DNA from: JAABSP01 sp011390135
GTDB lineage: Bacteria > Desulfobacterota > Desulfobacteria > Desulfobacterales > JAABSP01
Reading direction: 5' to 3'
NCBI GenBank assembly: GCA_011390135.1
Contig: JAABSZ010000003.1
Location: 3,635-67,634, forward strand
DNA: 64,000 bases
Part shown: in pieces, positions 52,273-61,475 of the stretch
How the letters are laid out: every line of letters starts with the position of its first letter
Position numbering within the stretch: the first letter of the stretch is position 1
Made by a program: the position numbers and the translations under genes
Notes under the pieces: model-generated
Told to the model about the DNA's origin: nothing
What the model saw: only the letters and a program-made list of their open reading frames with translations
The model's database searches: none

Positions 52273-54021
52273 ATGCATGCACTGGTTCTTGCCGCAGGAC
52301 TGGGAACCCGGCTGCTGCCCCATACCCGGCTGCTGCCGAAACCCCTCTTTCCCATCGGGGGCCGGCCCCTTCTGGACCGGATCATATGGGATCTGATCCG
52401 TTCCGGGTGCCGGGGGATCGTGGTCAACACCCATTATCTCTCCGGCCGGATCGAGGCGTTTATCGAAGAGCGCCGATACCCGGTTCCGGTGCGGACCCTT
52501 CACGAGCCCGATATCTTAGGAACCGGCGGAGCCATCCGGAATGCTGCCAACGCAGGACTGCTCGGAGACGGCCCTTTTCTGGCCGTCAACGGGGATATCC
52601 TGACCGACATCGACTATGGCGCCCTCTACCGGTTTCATCTCTCCCATCCCCATCCCGCCACACTTGCCCTTGTGGACAATTCTGAATTCAACACCGTGAC
52701 CGTGGATGTGGATGGCTCTAATGGCTCGGACGGCTCGGATGGCTCTAATAGATCGGACGGATCGGACCGCGTGGATGGCTTTGTCTCCGGCTTTGCCGGA
52801 AACGGGAAAGGGCTCACTTTCACCGGGGTTCAGGCATTGGACCCGGAGATCCTCGCCTTCATTCCCGGAGAGGGATTCTCCAGCAGCATCGACGCGTATG
52901 AAAAATCGATGAAGGCCGGAAAGAAGATCCGGGCGCATATCGAAAGCGGATTTCAATGGGAGGATCTGGGGACGCCGCAGCGGTATCGAATGGCCGCGGC
53001 CCGGGTCATGGCAGATAAAGCCTTTGCAGAGGCCGATCCAAAAAGCCGTCGGCAACCGCCCATCTTCTGCCGCCGGCTCAAGGGCGACGGCTCGAACCGG
53101 GGCTGGTTTCAGTTGCAGTCGATGGAGAAGGCAAAGAGTATGATCGTCGCGGATCACGGGGTTCGAACCGTTCCTGTGGGGGAAGCGGACGAGGCCGACG
53201 CATTTGTCTCAATCGGGCATCATCTGTTGGAAAAAGGGATTCCGGTTCCCGAAATCGGCCATTACGATACCTTTTCCGGTCTCGTCTTCTGTGAGGATTT
53301 AGGAGATTGTCATCTTCAGCAGCGAATAAAGGCTCAAAAAGGCAGGGATGGGATCATTCGGGAATACCGGGAGGTGATCCAGGCGCTGGTGAGGCTCGGC
53401 ATTGATGGGGCACAGGAATTCGATACCAGATGGACCTTTCAGAGCCCCGCATACGACCGGGAGCTGATCCTTGAAAAGGAGTGCCACTATTTTGTCGATG
53501 CCTTTTTGAACCGATATCTGAACCGGAAAGTCCGGTATGCGGATCTCAAGCCGGAGTTTTCTAGGATTGCTGATCTGACGCTGCAGTATGCCCATCCGGG
53601 GCTGATCCACCGGGACATGCAGTCGAGAAACATCATGATCTTTCAGGGAAAGCCCTTTTTCATCGACTTTCAAGGGGCCCGTCCTGGCCCTCTCCAGTAT
53701 GATCTGGCCTCTCTTCTGCCGGACCCGTACACCGATCTTCCCGCGGATATCCAAAAATCCCTGTATGACATGGCCATTGCCGAATATGGCCGCAGGATCG
53801 AATTCGACCAGGAGGAATTCCATCGGGGATATCTCCTCTGCCGGATCACGAGAAACCTTCAGATCCTGGGAGCATTCGGATTTCTCAGCCGGGTTCAGGG
53901 GAAGGCCGATTTTGCGGCATATATTCCCGCGGCGGTCCGTTCATTGCAGGGCAACCTTCGGGGGATCACGGACATCACCGGCCCTCTTCCCCTACTGGAG
54001 GCGCTGGTGGAAAGCCTTTAG
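52273..54021 (+). CDS. Fused MurNAc-1-P uridylyltransferase and MurNAc/GlcNAc kinase (MurU-AmgK)
   Basis: 582 aa. Residues 1-250 are a sugar nucleotidyltransferase (LAAGLGTRLLPHT, LPKPLFPIGG, GTGGAI, VNGDILTD) of MurU type. Residues about 260-582 are an aminoglycoside-phosphotransferase-like kinase with the catalytic H446-R-D448 loop (LIHRDMQSRN) and the metal motif DFQGA (Asp466), like AmgK. In Pseudomonas the two are separate proteins that turn MurNAc into UDP-MurNAc during cell-wall recycling; here they are one chain. An in-frame Ser-Asp-Gly/Asn repeat (about residues 148-165) sits in a loop of the first domain. Its end overlaps the convergent hydrolase gene by 4 bases. Confidence 0.8.
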   Translation: MHALVLAAGLGTRLLPHTRLLPKPLFPIGGRPLLDRIIWDLIRSGCRGIVVNTHYLSGRIEAFIEERRYPVPVRTLHEPDILGTGGAIRNAANAGLLGDGPFLAVNGDILTDIDYGALYRFHLSHPHPATLALVDNSEFNTVTVDVDGSNGSDGSDGSNRSDGSDRVDGFVSGFAGNGKGLTFTGVQALDPEILAFIPGEGFSSSIDAYEKSMKAGKKIRAHIESGFQWEDLGTPQRYRMAAARVMADKAFAEADPKSRRQPPIFCRRLKGDGSNRGWFQLQSMEKAKSMIVADHGVRTVPVGEADEADAFVSIGHHLLEKGIPVPEIGHYDTFSGLVFCEDLGDCHLQQRIKAQKGRDGIIREYREVIQALVRLGIDGAQEFDTRWTFQSPAYDRELILEKECHYFVDAFLNRYLNRKVRYADLKPEFSRIADLTLQYAHPGLIHRDMQSRNIMIFQGKPFFIDFQGARPGPLQYDLASLLPDPYTDLPADIQKSLYDMAIAEYGRRIEFDQEEFHRGYLLCRITRNLQILGAFGFLSRVQGKADFAAYIPAAVRSLQGNLRGITDITGPLPLLEALVESL

Positions 54022-54848
54022 ACCGAAATCCGCCCGATAAACTGCGCCATCGGTTCCAATACCGAAACCGGGTCCTGCAGGTGCGGAATATGCCCGCAGC
54101 CCGGCATCATGACGATCTCAGAAGGCCCGGAAACCCCCTCTGCAATCCCTTCCACCTGGGCGACGGTTCCGTACTCATCCTTCTCCCCCTGCATCACCAG
54201 AACCGGGCATTCGACTTTCGGCAGCAGATCCTCCATGTTCCAGCTCCGGAACTCTTTTGAAAGCCAGGTATCGGCCCACCGGTAGAAGAGCGCATCGGTA
54301 TTCACCCCGTGATGACGGAGAAGCTTCTCCCTCAGATTCCCCTTTTCGTAGGCATCTACGGCCTCCCGGATACCGGCCACGGTGATCTCCTCCACAAAGA
54401 TATGCGCCGCCTCGGTGATGAGGCCGATGATACCCGTTCCATCGTTTCCGTTTCGATTCTCTTCAGAAAGGGCAGCGGCCACCAGCGCGATAGTGCCGCC
54501 GTCACTGTGGCCGATGAGGATTGCCCGTTTAATGCCGCACCCTTTCAGCACCCCCGGCAGGAGGATCGCCCCCTCCTGAATCAGGTACTCTTTTGGCCAA
54601 GGCCCAGCCGGCAGGAGCGTGGAGCCGCCATATCCGCGCCGGTCATACACCATTCCGGAAAGCCCAGTCATCTGACAGAGCCGATGGGGAAAATCCCGCC
54701 AGAGTTCGATGCGGCCCAATCCCTCGTGAAGAAAAACCAGAACGGGCGCGTCTTCTGTAGCTTTTCGATTTTCAGGGATCAGGCGGAGAGTCCGATGGGT
54801 GATGCCATCGACAAAAACCTCAGAGATCCTCTCATGCAGCGCCATCAC
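54018..54848 (-). CDS. Alpha/beta hydrolase
   Basis: 276 aa. The nucleophile elbow is GHSDGG (Ser near 115); the acid is in VMQGEKDEYG and the His in GCGHIPHL. The oxyanion region is FLHEGLG. It is an esterase or thioesterase-like member; substrate unknown. The start overlaps the cyclase stop by ATGA (54845-54848), so it ends a coupled operon that runs from recJ. Confidence 0.85.
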   Translation of the reverse strand: MMALHERISEVFVDGITHRTLRLIPENRKATEDAPVLVFLHEGLGRIELWRDFPHRLCQMTGLSGMVYDRRGYGGSTLLPAGPWPKEYLIQEGAILLPGVLKGCGIKRAILIGHSDGGTIALVAAALSEENRNGNDGTGIIGLITEAAHIFVEEITVAGIREAVDAYEKGNLREKLLRHHGVNTDALFYRWADTWLSKEFRSWNMEDLLPKVECPVLVMQGEKDEYGTVAQVEGIAEGVSGPSEIVMMPGCGHIPHLQDPVSVLEPMAQFIGRISV

Positions 54849-56593
54849 CGATCCTCTCCTGCAGCGCCATCTTCGATCTCCTCCTCTTCCGATGCCGATG
54901 CCGATTCCGATCGTTTCAGAATACCTTTCAGCCGATAGGTTCGGATCGACTCGGTCTTTCCCTTGATCGCCTTGGGCGGCAGGGGCTCGGCTTCGATCTT
55001 CTCCGCGAGATAGCGGTAGACCGGCTCGGTGAGGATGATCTCACCCGATGCCGCGATACCGTTGACCCGGGAGGCCACATTCACCGTATCCCCGATAACG
55101 GTATATTCCATCTTCACCTGAGATCCGATATTGCCGGAGACCACCACACCGGTATTTATGCCGATGCCCACGGCCGGCAGCAGAGGATTGCCGTCCCGTC
55201 CGGCAAGGGCAAACCGGCGCTGCATCTCCACCGCGGCCCGCACGGCCCGCTCCACATGATCCTTGTGGAAGACCGGAACGCCGAAGACCCCCAGCACCGC
55301 ATCTCCGATAAACTTGTCCACATACCCCCCGTACTGTAGAATGGTGCTGGCAGCGATCTCCAGATAGGCATTGAGCTTCTCGACCACATCCTCGGGCTCC
55401 TGAACCTCAGCATAGGCGGTGAAGCCCCGGATGTCGGTGAAGAGGATCGTGGCCTCGTTCCGATTCCCCTTCAGCCATGCGCTCTCGGGGTTGGCCATGA
55501 TCATCTCCAGCACCTCGGTGCCCACATACTTGCCAAAAGACTTCTGCATCAGGGAGTTGACCCAGAGATCCCGGCTCATCCGGTTGAATGCGATGGCAAG
55601 ACTTCCCAGCTCGTCGTTCCGGTTGAGATCGACCTTGTGCTGATAGTTGCCCCGGCTGATCTCCTCGGTGGCCCCCACCAGTGTCAGAACCGGTTTTGAG
55701 AAACGGAAACCGAGCCAAATGGCAATCACGGCCCCGAGAAGGATGATGATGCCGGTGGCCTGGAAGATGGAATAGGCCTTTTTACGGATCAGCGTCTCGA
55801 TAAAATCGATCGAGACCCCCACATGAACCTCCCCCAGCCGGTTGTTCCGAAACGAGATATCCTTGAACAGATTGAGCATCTTCTCCCCGGACCGGGCCAC
55901 ATAGGAGAAGTAGGTCACATCCTCGGACTGCCGGATCGGCTGCCCCGTATTGAAGCTTTCAAAAGCTTTGCCAAGCTGGAGATGATCCGTATGGGCCATG
56001 ATACTGCCCTCATTGTCCACGATCACCGCGTAGCGAATTCCCTCCACCTCCACCGACTGCCGGATCAGCGACAGGAGCGCGGGAAAGTTCTCCTCCAGGA
56101 TCGGAATCCGGGCATTGTTGGCAAAATAGCTGAGGCTGACGGTGCCGATCCGGACCATCTGCTGATGAAGCTGCTCCTTCTGCTGGCTCAGGGTGACGTA
56201 GCCCAGGGTTAGGGATGTCAGCAGAATGATGCCCACCATCGCGGCCGAAAGCTGAAACCAGATGGGCAGCCGGGGGGCCGGGATCATGTGTGCAAAGGGC
56301 CGCCGTTTTTTTCGGATCTCCTCGCCGATATTGTCCGAAAGAGAGGTTGCGGAAATCCCATAGTGCGCGTTGATGGCATCCACGATCTCCCGCTCCGAAG
56401 CATACCCCAGGTCGAAGATCACCAGCCCCAGATGAACAGGCCGTCCCATACTGCACCGCTCCCGCTGGAGATTGAGTGCGCGGTTGAGCTGTCCATCGGT
56501 GATGATCCCCCGCCGTCTGAGCAGCTCCCCGATCGACATATTGATGTCTTCGTAGGGATTTTTGAGCCCCTTTTTCATCCGATAGGGTTTCAT
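54845..56593 (-). CDS. Class III adenylate/guanylate cyclase with MshEN-like N-terminus
   Basis: 582 aa from the ATG at 56593. The N-terminal segment (about 15-100) has IGELLRRRGIITDGQLNRAL and VIFDLGYASEREIVDAINAHYG, the pattern of GspE/PilB N-terminal (MshEN) domains that can bind c-di-GMP. Two transmembrane helices flank a periplasmic sensor (about 115-290), then a HAMP domain and the cyclase domain (about 385-555: ILFTDIRGFTAYAE, KFIGDAVLGVFG, TVIGDTVNVASRV). It should make cAMP in response to an envelope signal. It overlaps the MBL gene by 4 bases. Confidence 0.85.
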   Translation of the reverse strand: MKPYRMKKGLKNPYEDINMSIGELLRRRGIITDGQLNRALNLQRERCSMGRPVHLGLVIFDLGYASEREIVDAINAHYGISATSLSDNIGEEIRKKRRPFAHMIPAPRLPIWFQLSAAMVGIILLTSLTLGYVTLSQQKEQLHQQMVRIGTVSLSYFANNARIPILEENFPALLSLIRQSVEVEGIRYAVIVDNEGSIMAHTDHLQLGKAFESFNTGQPIRQSEDVTYFSYVARSGEKMLNLFKDISFRNNRLGEVHVGVSIDFIETLIRKKAYSIFQATGIIILLGAVIAIWLGFRFSKPVLTLVGATEEISRGNYQHKVDLNRNDELGSLAIAFNRMSRDLWVNSLMQKSFGKYVGTEVLEMIMANPESAWLKGNRNEATILFTDIRGFTAYAEVQEPEDVVEKLNAYLEIAASTILQYGGYVDKFIGDAVLGVFGVPVFHKDHVERAVRAAVEMQRRFALAGRDGNPLLPAVGIGINTGVVVSGNIGSQVKMEYTVIGDTVNVASRVNGIAASGEIILTEPVYRYLAEKIEAEPLPPKAIKGKTESIRTYRLKGILKRSESASASEEEEIEDGAAGEDR

Positions 56594-57633
56594 GGGATTG
56601 AAGATCGTTTCACCCCGGTTGAAGATAATTCCGAATGAAAAGCCCGTGCCGCCTCCTCGGTAAATTCCGGTTCCATGCCGGTGTACCGGGGGGAATGATG
56701 AAACAGCGTGTACGCCTTTACCCCGGCCTGAGCCGCCAGAAGACCGGCCTGCCATGCGGTGAGGTGGAATTTTTCCGCGGCCATCTCCCGATCCGCATCC
56801 AGAAAGGCCGCTTCGATAAAGAGATGATCCGCATCGGCTGCAAGTGCAATTATCTTTTCACGGTTATCCGGATCGTACCGGACATCGGTGACATAAACGA
56901 TCTTCTGACCCGGCGTGATTCTCGCGATAGACTCCTGAAGTGCTTTTAATGGGAAGGTCTTTGTCTCACGCTCGGAAAGAGGAACGGAAAAGGGCGTATC
57001 CGGGGAGAGGTTTCCAAAGATCGCAGCCTTGAAACGATTGAGCCAGGGCCCCACCGGAAGCCCCATCTCCCTGAGCCGCTCCTCGATGATATTGACATGG
57101 AATCTTTCAGTGAGAGCAAAGCCGAGAGAGGCGGTTCCATGATCCAGGATAGCGGCCCTCACCGAAATGTCATCGGCCTGAAGAAGCTCGATCAGCGGGC
57201 CTGCAGCCGATTCGGATCGAACATCCTCTGTGGGAACAAAACCTTTCCGGCAGTCAAAGGTCTGCCGGAGCAGCAGATCCCCTCTCACTTCAACAGCCTC
57301 CACCGCAAAATGATTTTCATACCCTTCCGCGAGATTCCAGCGGTATCCGGAGAGCTTCCCCGCCACATTTTTCAAAAAGCCTTCGGGCCCATACACGGAA
57401 AAGAGCTTCTCCCGGCCCAGAAAGAGGCGCAGGGCCTGATCGAAGCCGATGAAGTGATCCATGTGGGTATGGCTGATAAAGGCGTGATCGATCTTGAGGA
57501 TATCCCGGGCCGCAAGGGGGGAGAGATCTCCGAGGTCGAAGATCACCGCCCGCTTTTCAAACCCGAAGGGGACAAAGAGGCCCGGATCGTCAAAAGGGCC
57601 GTTGACGGTCCTGGGGTGGAAGGTCGGACGCAT
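56590..57633 (-). CDS. RNase Z-like MBL-fold hydrolase
   Basis: 347 aa. The metal motif is SHTHMDHFIGF (about 55-65), with further ligands in AILDHGTASLG and VTDVRYDPD, and the C-terminal LFHHSPRY. The overall layout is that of ribonuclease Z/elaC-like enzymes. It may process tRNA 3' ends or another phosphodiester. It begins 2 bases after the upstream hypothetical gene and overlaps the cyclase. Confidence 0.8.
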   Translation of the reverse strand: MRPTFHPRTVNGPFDDPGLFVPFGFEKRAVIFDLGDLSPLAARDILKIDHAFISHTHMDHFIGFDQALRLFLGREKLFSVYGPEGFLKNVAGKLSGYRWNLAEGYENHFAVEAVEVRGDLLLRQTFDCRKGFVPTEDVRSESAAGPLIELLQADDISVRAAILDHGTASLGFALTERFHVNIIEERLREMGLPVGPWLNRFKAAIFGNLSPDTPFSVPLSERETKTFPLKALQESIARITPGQKIVYVTDVRYDPDNREKIIALAADADHLFIEAAFLDADREMAAEKFHLTAWQAGLLAAQAGVKAYTLFHHSPRYTGMEPEFTEEAARAFHSELSSTGVKRSSIP

Positions 57634-57635
57634 GA

Positions 57636-58061
57636 TCAGGTGGTGGCAACGTACCGGGTCACCTGTCGATGGATGCAGGAGTAGATCTCCTCGTCCGAAC
57701 CGTAGATATCCACAACATCTTTGTGGTTGATCAGCTTTTCGATGACAAAGGCAGTCAGATAGAGGCTGACGATGTTGGGATGGGGCACGACGCTTCGAAA
57801 CGGAGCCACCTGATAATCCACATCGAAATCCTCGGCATGGGCCAGACGCTCCAGGGCCTTCTGCACCTGCTCCTGAAGTCCGTTCTTGTTGTGGGTCTCC
57901 ACGAGATTCTGGTCCACGAGCTTGATGGCCACCGCATTGCTCAGGGTTTCCAGGTTATCCCGGACCCCCATGATGGCCTTGCGTCGGGCCTGCTCCTTTG
58001 AAGATTCGATCTTCGAAAGGAGGCTCGCTTCTCGTGTACTGGGTCGAAACACCTTGGCCAT
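57636..58061 (-). CDS. Conserved hypothetical protein
   Basis: 141 aa, soluble, no recognised domain. It begins MAKVFRPSTREASLLSKIESS with a charged helix, and the middle VDYQVAPFRSVVPHPNIVSLYLTAF is likely the ordered core. It sits between recJ and the RNase Z-like gene in one coupled operon. GGGGAATCCC precedes its ATG. Confidence 0.65.
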   Translation of the reverse strand: MAKVFRPSTREASLLSKIESSKEQARRKAIMGVRDNLETLSNAVAIKLVDQNLVETHNKNGLQEQVQKALERLAHAEDFDVDYQVAPFRSVVPHPNIVSLYLTAFVIEKLINHKDVVDIYGSDEEIYSCIHRQVTRYVATT

Positions 58062-58147
58062 GGGATTCCCCTTCTATCAAGAGTTGATAACAGCTTGTGA
58101 TGTCACAATATTGAATTATACTATCCGAGGATTTCTTTGCAAGGATT

Positions 58148-59875
58148 TTATAGCTCCCGAACCATGATCTGCGGAATTTTCTGATCCTGATACCGGTTCC
58201 AGGCCAGGTTAAACGCAATCCTTTCAAAATAACAGATCTTCATATCTTCGGGGGCCGGGTGGAAATGGATGGCCGCGACGGCCCGTGCCAGCCGGTCTCC
58301 CGCGGGCCGCAGCATCATCTTCCGATGGTATCTTCCAACGGTCTTGGAATGGACCACCGAGATATCTTCGGCTATGAAGAGCGGCTCCGGGTTTCCCTCG
58401 CCAAAGGGCTGGAGATCCTCCAGTTCGTCTATGAGCTGCGGGGTGATGTCGGAGAGTTCGATCCGGCCGTCCAGAAAAAGCCGCGGGATGAAATCCTCTG
58501 GCCGGGAACCGCGGCAGACCGCATCATCGAAGGCATGGGCAAATGCTTCGATATTTTCGGCCTTCAGGCTGAGCCCCGCGGCCATGGCATGTCCCCCGAA
58601 GCGATCCAGATGATCGGCACAGTCGCCCAATGCCTCATGGAGCAAAACCCCGGGAATGCTTCGGCCCGAGCCTTTGGCCATGCCATCTTCGATCCGGATG
58701 AGAATCACGGGGCGAAAGTAGAGATCCACGAGCTTGGATGCGACGATCCCGATGACCCCGTCGTGCCAGCCCTCCTTTGCCAGAACCAGGGAGTGCTTTT
58801 CCAGCAGATGGGGCTTCTTCTCGATCTCTTTGATGATCTCTTCGACCATCTTCCGCTGGGTCCGCTGCCGTTCCGCATTGAGCTGGCAGAGGCCCTGCGC
58901 GATCCTGTCGGCCTCGTCGGGGCAGGTCGATGTGAGCAGATCCAGGGCCGCCTTGGCATGGGAGAGGCGGCCGGCCGCGTTGATCCTTGGGGCCAGCCGG
59001 AACGCGATATCCCCGGACCCGCTGCACTTCCCTTTAATGCCGCTGGCCCGCATCAGAGAGAGCAGCCCGGGCCGGCATCCGTTGTTGATCACATCCAGCC
59101 CGGCCCTGGAAAAGATCCGGTTTTCCGCGATCAGCGGCACCACATCGGCCACGGTTCCCAGGGCCACCAGATCGCAGAAATCCTTCAGATTCGGCTCGAT
59201 GCCCTCTTTCCAGAAATCGGCCTCCCGCATATATTTCCGCAAAGAGATCAGCAGATAGAAGGCCACCCCCACCCCCGCGAGGTGATCCAATCCCGAGGTA
59301 CAGTCTGGCCGCTTCGGGTTGACCACTGCCAGGGCTTGGGGCAGATCTCCGCAGACCTGATGGTGATCTGTGATGATCAGGTCGATCCCGGCCCTTTTGG
59401 CGGCCAGGGCCGCGTTATGGCTTCCGGTCCCGCAGTCCACGGTGATGATCAGCTTAATTCCCAGCGGTGCTGCAATCTGGGTCACATGCCGGCGGCGCAG
59501 ACCATACCCCTCTTTGGAGCGATGGGGAATATAGGGCGTCACATCCGCGCCCGCGGCCCTCAGAAACTCATAAACAATTCCCGTTGCCGTGACCCCGTCC
59601 ACATCGTAATCCCCGAAGATCAGGATCTTCTCCTTTGCCGTCAGGGCCTGATGAATCCGCTTTACCGCGATATCGAGATCCCGGATATCAAAAGGAGGCC
59701 GGATATCTTTGATGGTCGGCCGCATGAATGGCCGGGCCGTTTCCATCGAGGTGATCTTCCGGTTGACCAGCACCCCGGCCGTGATCGGGTGGCACCCCAT
59801 CTCCCGGCAGAGAAGCTTTACCGCATTCTCATCAGGCTGCGCGATTTCCCATTTTTTTTCGTTCTGTTCCATCAT
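58148..59875 (-). CDS. recJ: Single-stranded-DNA exonuclease RecJ
   Basis: 575 aa from the ATG at 59875 (AGGTG nine bases upstream; a GTG at 59887 is in frame). DHH-phosphoesterase motifs are present: ILIFGDYDVDG, IITVDCGTG, ITDHHQ and, in the DHHA1 part, GRSIPGVLLHEAL and RFGGHAMAAGL. The C-terminal OB domain follows. It degrades ssDNA 5' to 3' in repair. First gene of the operon. Confidence 0.93.
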   Translation of the reverse strand: MMEQNEKKWEIAQPDENAVKLLCREMGCHPITAGVLVNRKITSMETARPFMRPTIKDIRPPFDIRDLDIAVKRIHQALTAKEKILIFGDYDVDGVTATGIVYEFLRAAGADVTPYIPHRSKEGYGLRRRHVTQIAAPLGIKLIITVDCGTGSHNAALAAKRAGIDLIITDHHQVCGDLPQALAVVNPKRPDCTSGLDHLAGVGVAFYLLISLRKYMREADFWKEGIEPNLKDFCDLVALGTVADVVPLIAENRIFSRAGLDVINNGCRPGLLSLMRASGIKGKCSGSGDIAFRLAPRINAAGRLSHAKAALDLLTSTCPDEADRIAQGLCQLNAERQRTQRKMVEEIIKEIEKKPHLLEKHSLVLAKEGWHDGVIGIVASKLVDLYFRPVILIRIEDGMAKGSGRSIPGVLLHEALGDCADHLDRFGGHAMAAGLSLKAENIEAFAHAFDDAVCRGSRPEDFIPRLFLDGRIELSDITPQLIDELEDLQPFGEGNPEPLFIAEDISVVHSKTVGRYHRKMMLRPAGDRLARAVAAIHFHPAPEDMKICYFERIAFNLAWNRYQDQKIPQIMVREL

Positions 59876-59991
59876 AATGGCCAACACCTATACCCTATCT
59901 GCCCGGATTGGACAATAGGCAATCCCGGCCATCTGCCGATTCATGGGTTTTTCCAATGTTGCACCAAAGGCTGCATTGGACCTGAGGCCAT

Positions 59992-61260
59992 CTATATCAA
60001 GCTGTTGACTTCAAAGGGAGAGAGGCACCTGATGCCGCCTGCTCCGCGCCGATTGCTCTCCAGGTTGACAAGGTATCGCGGCCCGCAGTCCGGATATAAG
60101 TTTTTGAACTGCTCAAGCCCCTTGAAATCCGAAGGCTTCAACCGTTTTTTCAATTTGATTTCAACCGGCCTTATCTCGCCCCCCTGATCCAACACCAGAT
60201 CCACTTCCTGCCTGTTTTTGGTGCGCCAGAATTTGATCCCATCGATGGATGCCCCGGCTTTGATCAGTTCGGAAACCACAAAGCCTTCAAACAGAAAAGG
60301 GGCATCTTTTCGAATGTTCAATGGATTGAAATTGTTGATGAAATAGTTCCGGACCCCATTGTCCAGGAAGTATATTTTGGGCATTTTCACCAGTTCTTTG
60401 TTCCGATTGGTAAACCAGGGGGGATGAACTGTGATGATAAATGTTTCTTTGAGGATTTCGGTATAATTTCGTGCGGTTTTTTGATCGATCCCGGCCACTT
60501 GGGCCAACTCGCTGTATCGGGTCTCCTGACCGTGGTTTATGGCCAGATGGCGGATCAGGGTCTTGGCATGTTGAATCCGATTGATGTTCAGGAAATCGAC
60601 CAGATCTTTTTTGACATACAGATCGAAAATGGAAGCCAATACCTCTTTTTTTTCACGCTCCGGCACCAGAGAGACCTCCGGGTATCCGCCGAACACCAGG
60701 AATCGATCCAACTCCTGAAAAGCATCGGGCATGAGCCCCGGCAGGTTCTCCGAGGTCACACCGGAGAGGTTTTCAAGCTGCTGAACCAGATCGTCTCTAC
60801 CGATAAAATGAAGATGTTCTCTAAAACTCAAGGGGTAGATCCGCAATATCCGCTTGCGGCCGGCCAGACTTTCCTGGATTTGTTCGTTTATGGCCAGAGA
60901 CGATGATCCGGATGCGTAAATTTTGACATTCGGATGATGGTCGCATACTGCCTTCAACGCCTTGCTGATATCCGAATACCGCTGAAACTCATCGAGAAAA
61001 AGGATGAACAGCTCCTCCTGCTCCGGTACATATCCATTCAACTTCAGCATATTGATAATATGCTCATATGTCCTGACCTGTTCATAATGAGAATAGATAT
61101 CCAGGTCCAGAAACCGGCACGGGTGATCTTTCTTGAAGGCATCGAAGAGCTGCCGCAACAAGGTGGTCTTTCCGACCTGTCTTGCCCCCAAAAGGATGGT
61201 GATCTTGCCGTTCTCTTTCTGTTTTACCAGTTCTGCATAGATGGGACGATTTTTGGGCAT
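59992..61260 (-). CDS. AAA-type ATPase with DUF4143 domain (second copy type)
   Basis: 422 aa. Walker A is GARQVGKTT (about 26-34), Walker B LFLDEFQ, followed by ASGSSSLAI. The C-terminal DUF4143 has the nuclease-like pair NRQEVDLVLD and IRPVEIKLKKRL. Its closest relatives are mobile orphan genes of bacteria and archaea. It differs enough from the copy at 2703-3866 to be an independent acquisition. The gap 61261-61475 shows no gene. Confidence 0.85.
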   Translation of the reverse strand: MPKNRPIYAELVKQKENGKITILLGARQVGKTTLLRQLFDAFKKDHPCRFLDLDIYSHYEQVRTYEHIINMLKLNGYVPEQEELFILFLDEFQRYSDISKALKAVCDHHPNVKIYASGSSSLAINEQIQESLAGRKRILRIYPLSFREHLHFIGRDDLVQQLENLSGVTSENLPGLMPDAFQELDRFLVFGGYPEVSLVPEREKKEVLASIFDLYVKKDLVDFLNINRIQHAKTLIRHLAINHGQETRYSELAQVAGIDQKTARNYTEILKETFIITVHPPWFTNRNKELVKMPKIYFLDNGVRNYFINNFNPLNIRKDAPFLFEGFVVSELIKAGASIDGIKFWRTKNRQEVDLVLDQGGEIRPVEIKLKKRLKPSDFKGLEQFKNLYPDCGPRYLVNLESNRRGAGGIRCLSPFEVNSLI

Positions 61261-61475
61261 GGCACCGGCCTTTTCAACTTTTATGGAACAACATTCCGAA
61301 AAAGTTTAAACTATTCTGGAATGGATGTCCAGAATTGTTTTGGACTCGGCCTGCACTATCGGATGAGGCTGTCGTGCGGGGTTTGGATTTCGGTCATGGG
61401 GAAGATTTGTCCTTGATGGGCTCTTTGGAAATCAAAAATCGCGCGGTGGGGCCGCTGCCCTCCCAACCCGTCCGG

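Noticed and set aside
58259..60187. 642-codon plus-strand ORF
   Set aside because: Antisense to recJ and the DUF4143 gene, with no start signal or recognisable domain.
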